DNA of 16,523 nucleotides from Chloroflexota bacterium. Lineage in GTDB: Bacteria > Chloroflexota > Ktedonobacteria > Ktedonobacterales > Ktedonobacteraceae. Below the pieces are notes generated by a model. It worked only from the letters and a program-made list of their open reading frames with translations, was not told the origin of the DNA and did not search any database. The stretch is taken from contig VBHI01000063.1 of the NCBI GenBank assembly GCA_005881495.1, positions 1 through 16,523 on the forward strand, read 5' to 3'. This document shows, piece after piece, positions 12,277 to 16,523 of the stretch. The first letter of the stretch is position 1. Every line of letters begins with the position of its first letter. A program made the translations under genes and the position numbers.

Positions 12277-13197
12277 ATGCGTGTACGCTTGTTGGGAACA
12301 GCAGCAGGGGGAGGCTTTCCCCAGTGGAATTGTAATTGTGTCAATTGTCGTGGCATGCGTGATGGCCTGATTAAAGCACGAGCAAGAACACAGTCCTGTG
12401 TGGCAATCAGTGTGGATAATCAACGTTGGTTTCTCCTAAACGCTTCGCCAGATATACGCGCTCAGATCGAATCCTTTCCACCCCTTACGCCTCCTGCCGA
12501 TAGCCCAAGAGGAACAAGTATTGAGAGTATTTTACTCACCGATGCCGACCTCGATCACACGCTTGGTCTCTTTATCCTCCGCGAGGGAAGTCCCCTCAAT
12601 GTGTTTGCTACTTCAGCGGTACAACATGCTCTGACTACTGGTCTCACGCTTGGTCCAGTCCTTGAATGCTACAGTGGTATTACTTGGCACGAACTGAGCA
12701 GCGAATTGACACCATTACCTTATTCCGACGATTCACCTAGTGCATTGTTGTACGCAGCCTATCCAGTTGCGGGAAAGCCGCCGCGCTATATGGAGGCTCA
12801 CGTGAGCCCCCAGGCAGGGGACCGAGTAGGCTATCGCTTTGTTGACAAGCTAACCGGAGGACGCCTCCTCTTCCTACCAGGACTTGCCTTCTTTGATGAG
12901 AAAACCAGAGCCTACTTACAGGATTGTGATGCTCTCATGCTCGATGGAACGTTCTGGAGCGAGCACGAAATGGAGCAGCGACATGTTGGTACAAGCTCTG
13001 CGACACAGATGGGACATTTGCCGATTGGCGGTCCTGATGGAAGTTTGAGCCACATTGCCTCGTTACCCATTTCACGCAAAATTTATACGCATATTAACAA
13101 TACTAATTCGATTTTGATAGAGAACTCCCCTGAAGCTATGACTGTCAAAGCCGCTGGAGTGGAAATCGGCTGGGATGGGTTAGAATTCGTCTTGTAG
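12277..13197 (+). CDS. pqqB: PQQ biosynthesis protein PqqB (metallo-beta-lactamase fold)
   Basis: A 306-aa protein of normal PqqB length. The N-terminus has the family signature LGTAAGGGFPQWNC-N-C-VNC (C19, C21, C24, a structural zinc site). It continues with LLNASPDIR, the metal-binding LTDADLDHTLGL (D89, D91, D93, H94), MGHLPIGGPDGS (H247) and THINNTNSIL (H272). PqqB is an iron-dependent hydroxylase-like enzyme thought to oxidise the crosslinked Glu-Tyr intermediate before PqqC. ATG 12277 fits the family start and has a purine-rich GAGTGAAGAG upstream; the frame is open to 12226. It precedes pqqC by 12 bp. Confidence 0.95.
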   Translation: MRVRLLGTAAGGGFPQWNCNCVNCRGMRDGLIKARARTQSCVAISVDNQRWFLLNASPDIRAQIESFPPLTPPADSPRGTSIESILLTDADLDHTLGLFILREGSPLNVFATSAVQHALTTGLTLGPVLECYSGITWHELSSELTPLPYSDDSPSALLYAAYPVAGKPPRYMEAHVSPQAGDRVGYRFVDKLTGGRLLFLPGLAFFDEKTRAYLQDCDALMLDGTFWSEHEMEQRHVGTSSATQMGHLPIGGPDGSLSHIASLPISRKIYTHINNTNSILIENSPEAMTVKAAGVEIGWDGLEFVL

Positions 13198-13209
13198 GAG
13201 TTGACAACT

Positions 13210-13944
13210 ATGGAAACCATAACGATTACCGAGCCTTGGGACAAAGAGACGTTTCTCGCTAATTTGCGAGCCATCGGCATGACCTGTTACCATAATAAAC
13301 ATCCCTTTCATCAATGCATGAATGAAGGCAGCCTGACGCCAGAGCAGGTGCGTGGCTGGGTTGCTAACCGCTTCTACTATCAGAAAAATATTCCCCTTAA
13401 AGATGCGGCGATTATCTCTAATTGCCCCGTCCGTGAAGTGCGCCGTAGCTGGTTACACCGCATCACCGATCATGATGGTCTGCGTGAAGGAGAGGGCGGT
13501 ATTGAAGCATGGTTCAAGCTGGCAGACGCTGTTGGTCTCAGCCGGGAGGAAGTGTCGGACGAACGTCATGTCCTGCCTGGTGTGCGTTCTGCCGTAGATG
13601 CCTATGTTAATTTCACGCGTACGAAGCCCTGGCCTATCGCCATAGCCTCTTCGCTGACAGAGCTATTTGCACCTGACCTGATGCAAACACGACTCGCGGC
13701 TTTCGAGAAGTACTATACCTGGGTTGCACCAGGGGGACTCGAATATTTTCGTTCTCGGATTACGCAGGCACGTGTCGATTCTGACCAGGGACTTGAACTG
13801 ACACTCCACTACTGCAATACCAGGCAAATGCAAGAAGAGGCGGTCAAGGCCTTGTCATTCAAGTGTGACCTGCTCTGGACCATGTTGGATGCAATGATGA
13901 TGGAATATGGTGGCCTGCTTTCTGCTACGATAAAAGCAGAGTAA
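13210..13944 (+). CDS. pqqC: PQQ synthase PqqC, with an active-site substitution
   Basis: A 244-aa heme-oxygenase-fold enzyme that, without metal or cofactor, performs the final ring closure and eight-electron oxidation to PQQ. Visible family blocks: YHNKHPFH (H28), GWVANRFYYQKNIPLKDAAI (R54), RITDHDG (H87), RHVLPGVRSAVDAY (Y132), SSLTELFAP (E151) and YFRSR (Y179, R183). Against the Klebsiella enzyme as I recall it, H24, R50, H84, Y128, E147, Y175 and R179 are kept, but H154 of the oxygen-activating site is Met (M158). ATG 13210 is used, with TAGGAG 9 nt upstream; TTG 13201 is in frame but too close to that site. Confidence 0.94.
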   Translation: METITITEPWDKETFLANLRAIGMTCYHNKHPFHQCMNEGSLTPEQVRGWVANRFYYQKNIPLKDAAIISNCPVREVRRSWLHRITDHDGLREGEGGIEAWFKLADAVGLSREEVSDERHVLPGVRSAVDAYVNFTRTKPWPIAIASSLTELFAPDLMQTRLAAFEKYYTWVAPGGLEYFRSRITQARVDSDQGLELTLHYCNTRQMQEEAVKALSFKCDLLWTMLDAMMMEYGGLLSATIKAE

Positions 13945-13972
13945 AGCATATTGTCCGTAGAGAGGATTTGGC

Positions 13973-14281
13973 ATGGATAACAAACAATCACTCACACCGA
14001 CTGTTCGGCCTCTGCTGGCACAAAAGGCGCGCGTACAGACTGACAAAGTGAGTGGAGAACCAGTTCTTCTCTATCCAGAGGGCGTCGTGATGCTTAATGA
14101 GACAGGGGTAGCCATTGTCAAGTTGTGCGATGGGCAGCACACCTTGACAGAAATTATTGCTGAACTCGCGCAATATTACCGGGTCACACCGGATGTATTG
14201 CAGGACGATGTGGGCGAGTATATCATGCGTCTTTACAAACACAGCTTGATTGATCTCCGCCATACTGAGGACTCCCAGTAG
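13973..14281 (+). CDS. pqqD: PqqA-binding chaperone PqqD
   Basis: A 102-aa member of the RRE-type peptide-binding family. It presents PqqA to PqqE. The domain spans about residues 10-97: RPLLAQKARVQTDKVSGEPVLLYPEG, then LNETGVAIVKLCDGQHTLTEIIAELAQYY and a final helix ending IMRLYKHSLIDL. All core landmarks (LNETG, CDG, TLTEI) are present and length is normal. The ATG at 13973 has an AGAGGATT site. It is a free-standing gene here, not fused to pqqC or pqqE, and precedes pqqE by 23 bp. Confidence 0.93.
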   Translation: MDNKQSLTPTVRPLLAQKARVQTDKVSGEPVLLYPEGVVMLNETGVAIVKLCDGQHTLTEIIAELAQYYRVTPDVLQDDVGEYIMRLYKHSLIDLRHTEDSQ

Positions 14282-14304
14282 TTAATGACTGTGAAGGACA
14301 AGAG

Positions 14305-15546
14305 ATGGAACAGCAGAACCAATTGCTCATGAAAGTGAGTACCCCCAAAGTCCGCTACCGTCCATTTGGGCTACTTGCAGAACTGACCTATCGTTGCCCA
14401 CTTCACTGTCCATATTGCTCTAATCCAGTTGAGCTAGCACACACGAACAGCGAGTTGACGACTGAGGAGTGGAAGCGCGTCATGCAGGAGGCAAGCGACT
14501 TAGGGGTCCTTCACATTTTGTTCTCTGGTGGTGAACCACTTGTGCGGAAAGACCTGCCTGAATTGGTTGCCTACGCACACGAGCTTGAGATGTACACTAA
14601 CCTCATCACCAGTGCCATTGGCTTCACGCGTAGCCGCGCACTAGAGCTGAAAGAGGCAGGCCTTGATAGCGTGCAGATCAGTTTTCAGGCTGATGAGGCG
14701 CAGTTGGCCGACGCAATCGCAGGAACGAAAGCGCACAGCAGAAAGCTAGAGGCGGCGCGTATGACGCGTGAACTCGGCTTTCCACTCACCATCAACGTCG
14801 TGCTACACCGCGAAAACATGGGACATCTCAGCAGGATGATCGCTCTAGCTGAGGAGCTAGACGCGCAACGTCTCGAGCTAGCAAACACGCAGTTTCTCGG
14901 CTGGGCCTTTAAGAACAAAGAAGCCCTGCTACCGACTCGTTCCCAGGTGAAAGAAGCACACGCTATTGCTGAGGCAGCCCAGGTACGGTTGCGTGGCAAA
15001 ATGGAGGTGCTGTACATTTTACCCGACTACCTCGGGGATCGTCCTAAGCCCTGTATGAACGGCTGGGGTAGACGCTTCCTAACGGTGAATCCTATGGGAG
15101 AGGTGTTACCTTGTCAGACTGCAGGAGTTATCCCTTCATTACTATTTGACAGTGTTCGCCAGCACTCATTACAGTGGATTTGGCATGAATCACCAGCATT
15201 TAATCGTTTCCGTGGAACCGAATGGATGCCTGAACCATGTCAGAGCTGCACACAACGAGAGATCGATTTTGGAGGCTGTCGCTGCCAGTCTTTCTTGTTA
15301 ACAGGTGATGCTGCAAATACTGATCCCGCTTGTAGTCTCTCTCCCTACCGAAATCAGCTCACGGCGCTCGTAGAGAACATCGAGCAACACTCCATTACCC
15401 CGCCTGCCTTCACAGCTACTACTACTCATACTCGCCCGATTCACTTTCGTACCAACCCAATGGGACTGCCAGTGCGATTGGCACAACCTACGGTACCTTC
15501 TCGGGACCCAATATCGACGGGCGGGTATCCGATAGTCTCCATATAA
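14305..15546 (+). CDS. pqqE: PqqA peptide cyclase PqqE (radical SAM), chimeric C-terminus
   Basis: A 413-aa radical-SAM/SPASM enzyme that forms the Glu-Tyr carbon-carbon bond in PqqA. The radical-SAM cluster is C31-x3-C35-x2-C38 (CPLHCPYC), with SGGEP at ~73-77. Auxiliary-cluster ligands match the known enzyme: C250, C270, C325 and C327 for one cluster, and C312, C315, D321 and C342 for the other. Catalytic equipment therefore looks complete. Homology should stop near RTNPMG (~382-387). From about residue 392 the frame runs through a 49-bp piece of xdhC read out of frame and a few bases of an inverted acyl-CoA synthetase fragment, giving a foreign tail ending YPIVSI and a fortuitous TAA. No terminator is seen. 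The tail follows all recognised domains, so activity is probably unaffected. Confidence 0.93.
   Translation: MEQQNQLLMKVSTPKVRYRPFGLLAELTYRCPLHCPYCSNPVELAHTNSELTTEEWKRVMQEASDLGVLHILFSGGEPLVRKDLPELVAYAHELEMYTNLITSAIGFTRSRALELKEAGLDSVQISFQADEAQLADAIAGTKAHSRKLEAARMTRELGFPLTINVVLHRENMGHLSRMIALAEELDAQRLELANTQFLGWAFKNKEALLPTRSQVKEAHAIAEAAQVRLRGKMEVLYILPDYLGDRPKPCMNGWGRRFLTVNPMGEVLPCQTAGVIPSLLFDSVRQHSLQWIWHESPAFNRFRGTEWMPEPCQSCTQREIDFGGCRCQSFLLTGDAANTDPACSLSPYRNQLTALVENIEQHSITPPAFTATTTHTRPIHFRTNPMGLPVRLAQPTVPSRDPISTGGYPIVSI
15479..15527 (+). repeat. 49-bp direct repeat, copy 1 (displaced xdhC fragment)
   Basis: This copy matches 16100-16148 at 48 of 49 positions. The second copy is in its natural setting inside xdhC ([16 protein letters not shown]). 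Here it lies at the end of pqqE in a different reading frame, so it is a misplaced internal piece of xdhC. Confidence 0.9.
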
Positions 15547-15972
15547 ATGACGATACAGTTGGTCTGAGGGTCGCTCCCCAGGTAATTAATCAGGTCGCCC
15601 CAACCGACATCTACCATCGAGCCAATGGAGACAAAGGCACTGAATCCAACGTTTTCGCTCAAGCTCCAATCAAGCACGGCGGTACACAGGGCACCGCTTT
15701 GGCTGATGAAGCCAACATGTCCGGGTGAAGCCATGGCACCAGCAAAGGTGGCGTTGATGCCGGTCGGGGGACACATCACGCCAAGGCAGTTGGGCCCGAT
15801 GATGCGCATCTTCCCCCGGCGTGCTTGCTCCAGGATTTGCTGCTCCAACTGGGCACCCTCTGCACCGGCTTCCTTGAAACCGGCTGAAAGGATTATGGCC
15901 CCTTTGACGCCAGCTTCGACACACTCAGCAATAATCCCTGGCACGGTCGGTGCCGGTGTAGCAATGATCCAT
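15529..15972 (-). pseudogene. Fragment of NDP-forming acyl-CoA synthetase
   Basis: On the minus strand about 147 codons are clearly homologous to the alpha part of ADP-forming acetyl/acyl-CoA synthetases: [97 protein letters not shown] and [10 protein letters not shown]. This covers the end of the CoA-binding domain and most of the first succinyl-CoA-ligase-like domain. Both ends are cut: upstream the homology stops at ~15970, downstream at ~15529, where it meets the displaced xdhC piece. A GTG at 15944 opens an ORF but within the domain. It has no start and no ATP-grasp part, so it is a dead fragment. Confidence 0.85.
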
Positions 15973-16523
15973 TTTATGGTATAGTAAATACCTTACAGAC
16001 ATCCTTAAAGAAAGGCGAACGCGTCGCTGTCGTCACCGTCGTCAAAACTGTCGGGGCCGCGCCCTGTGCAGTCGGTACAAAAATGTTAGTGCGCGCCGAT
16101 GGCACAACCTACGGCACCTTCTCGGGACCCAATATCGACGGGCGGGTAGCCCATGAAGCGGCACAGGCACTCCATGAAGGCCGCACCTATGTCACCCACT
16201 TCCACCTGGACGCCGACCAGGGCGAAGCCGTAGGGAGCTGTGGTGCGACACTGGAGGTGTTCATTGAAGTACTGCGCCCAGAACCACGCCTCATCCTTGC
16301 CGGAGCAGGCTACGTCTCCCAGGCACTCTCCCGCATGGCAACACCACTCGATTTCCGTATCGTCGTCGTAGACGATCGCCGCGACCTTGCCGATCCCCTC
16401 GTCTTTGGCGACAAAGTGCAGCTGGAGTTTGGTGACATCCCCCAGACCATTCGCGATATGGAACCCGATGAAGCAACCTGGATCGTTATCGTCACCCGTG
16501 GCCACCACCTGGACAAGGACGCC
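15972..16523 (+). CDS. XdhC/CoxI-family molybdenum enzyme maturation factor, partial and without start
   Basis: The frame runs to the window end. The first homologous residues are about [20 protein letters not shown], followed by [31 protein letters not shown] and the Rossmann part [22 protein letters not shown] and [11 protein letters not shown]. XdhC proteins bind the molybdenum cofactor and help its sulfuration and insertion into xanthine dehydrogenase/CO dehydrogenase-type enzymes. No ATG, GTG or TTG with a ribosome site precedes the homologous region; sequence upstream of ~15972 belongs to the inverted fragment, so the promoter and first codons appear lost. The usual GGC-V-E loop reads SGPNIDG, with Asn in place of the conserved Cys. 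The C-terminal end lies outside the window. Confidence 0.85.
16100..16148 (+). repeat. 49-bp direct repeat, copy 2 (in place within xdhC)
   Basis: The native copy of the sequence repeated at 15479-15527, with a single T/C difference. The two are about 620 bp apart in direct orientation and flank the inverted acyl-CoA synthetase fragment. Confidence 0.9.

Noticed and set aside
15625..15984. 119-codon + strand ORF after pqqE
   Set aside because: It is antisense to a segment with strong NDP-forming acyl-CoA synthetase homology on the minus strand.
16086..16508. 140-codon minus-strand ORF at the window end
   Set aside because: It is the antisense shadow of the xdhC gene, whose + frame has the recognisable motifs.
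1..16523. tRNA, rRNA, transposase or integrase genes
   Set aside because: None was recognised on either strand; the rearrangement after pqqE has no visible mobile-element gene.

Overview
The window (16.5 kb, moderate G+C, several GTG/TTG start candidates) looks like chromosomal DNA from a large-genome, soil-type bacterium. The protein mix resembles Chloroflexota of the Ktedonobacteria type: a zinc-ribbon single-pass membrane protein, an ECF sigma/anti-sigma pair with a bactofilin-like membrane protein, and a pqqABCDE operon beside an XdhC/CoxI gene. This placement is inferred from gene content, not from a marker gene.

Layout. 1-859: the 3' end of an MDR-type zinc-binding dehydrogenase, a doubtful 54-residue ORF and a small UBP-type zinc-finger protein. 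933-3457 (minus): a large alpha/beta-hydrolase + AMP-dependent acyl-CoA ligase fusion, broken by an internal deletion/frameshift. 3458-3958: non-coding, holding a compact nested-palindrome element. 3959-6346: ECF sigma factor, overlapping zf-HC2 anti-sigma factor and a bactofilin-like membrane protein, a likely envelope-sensing operon. 6550-9165: RlmD/TrmA-type RNA uracil-C5 methyltransferase and a soluble PAS histidine kinase. 9178-11723 (minus): a zinc-ribbon membrane protein with four TQGL repeats, then a small phage-like cluster (97-aa helical protein, Rad52-like annealing-protein candidate, decayed HNH nuclease) behind a perfect sigma-70 consensus promoter. 11724-12065: a long leader with a divergent promoter, a second promoter and two tandem hairpins. 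12066-15546: a complete pqqA-B-C-D-E operon for pyrroloquinoline quinone synthesis. 15479-16523: a scrambled junction in which 49 bp of an xdhC gene is joined to the pqqE tail, followed by an inverted fragment of an NDP-forming acyl-CoA synthetase gene, then an xdhC gene lacking its start and running off the window.

The pqq genes form one pathway: the PqqA peptide is bound by PqqD, its Glu and Tyr are crosslinked by the radical-SAM enzyme PqqE, PqqB acts on the processed peptide, and PqqC performs the final oxidation. No PQQ-dependent dehydrogenase and no pqqF/G protease is present here.

The points most worth a second look are: the His-to-Met change at a PqqC active-site position, the mosaic junction after pqqE, the HNH relic behind a perfect promoter whose -35 box sits back to back with that of a divergent promoter, the broken hydrolase-ligase fusion, and the nested palindrome at 3629-3746. 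I found no clear evidence of a wholly new defence or mobile system.
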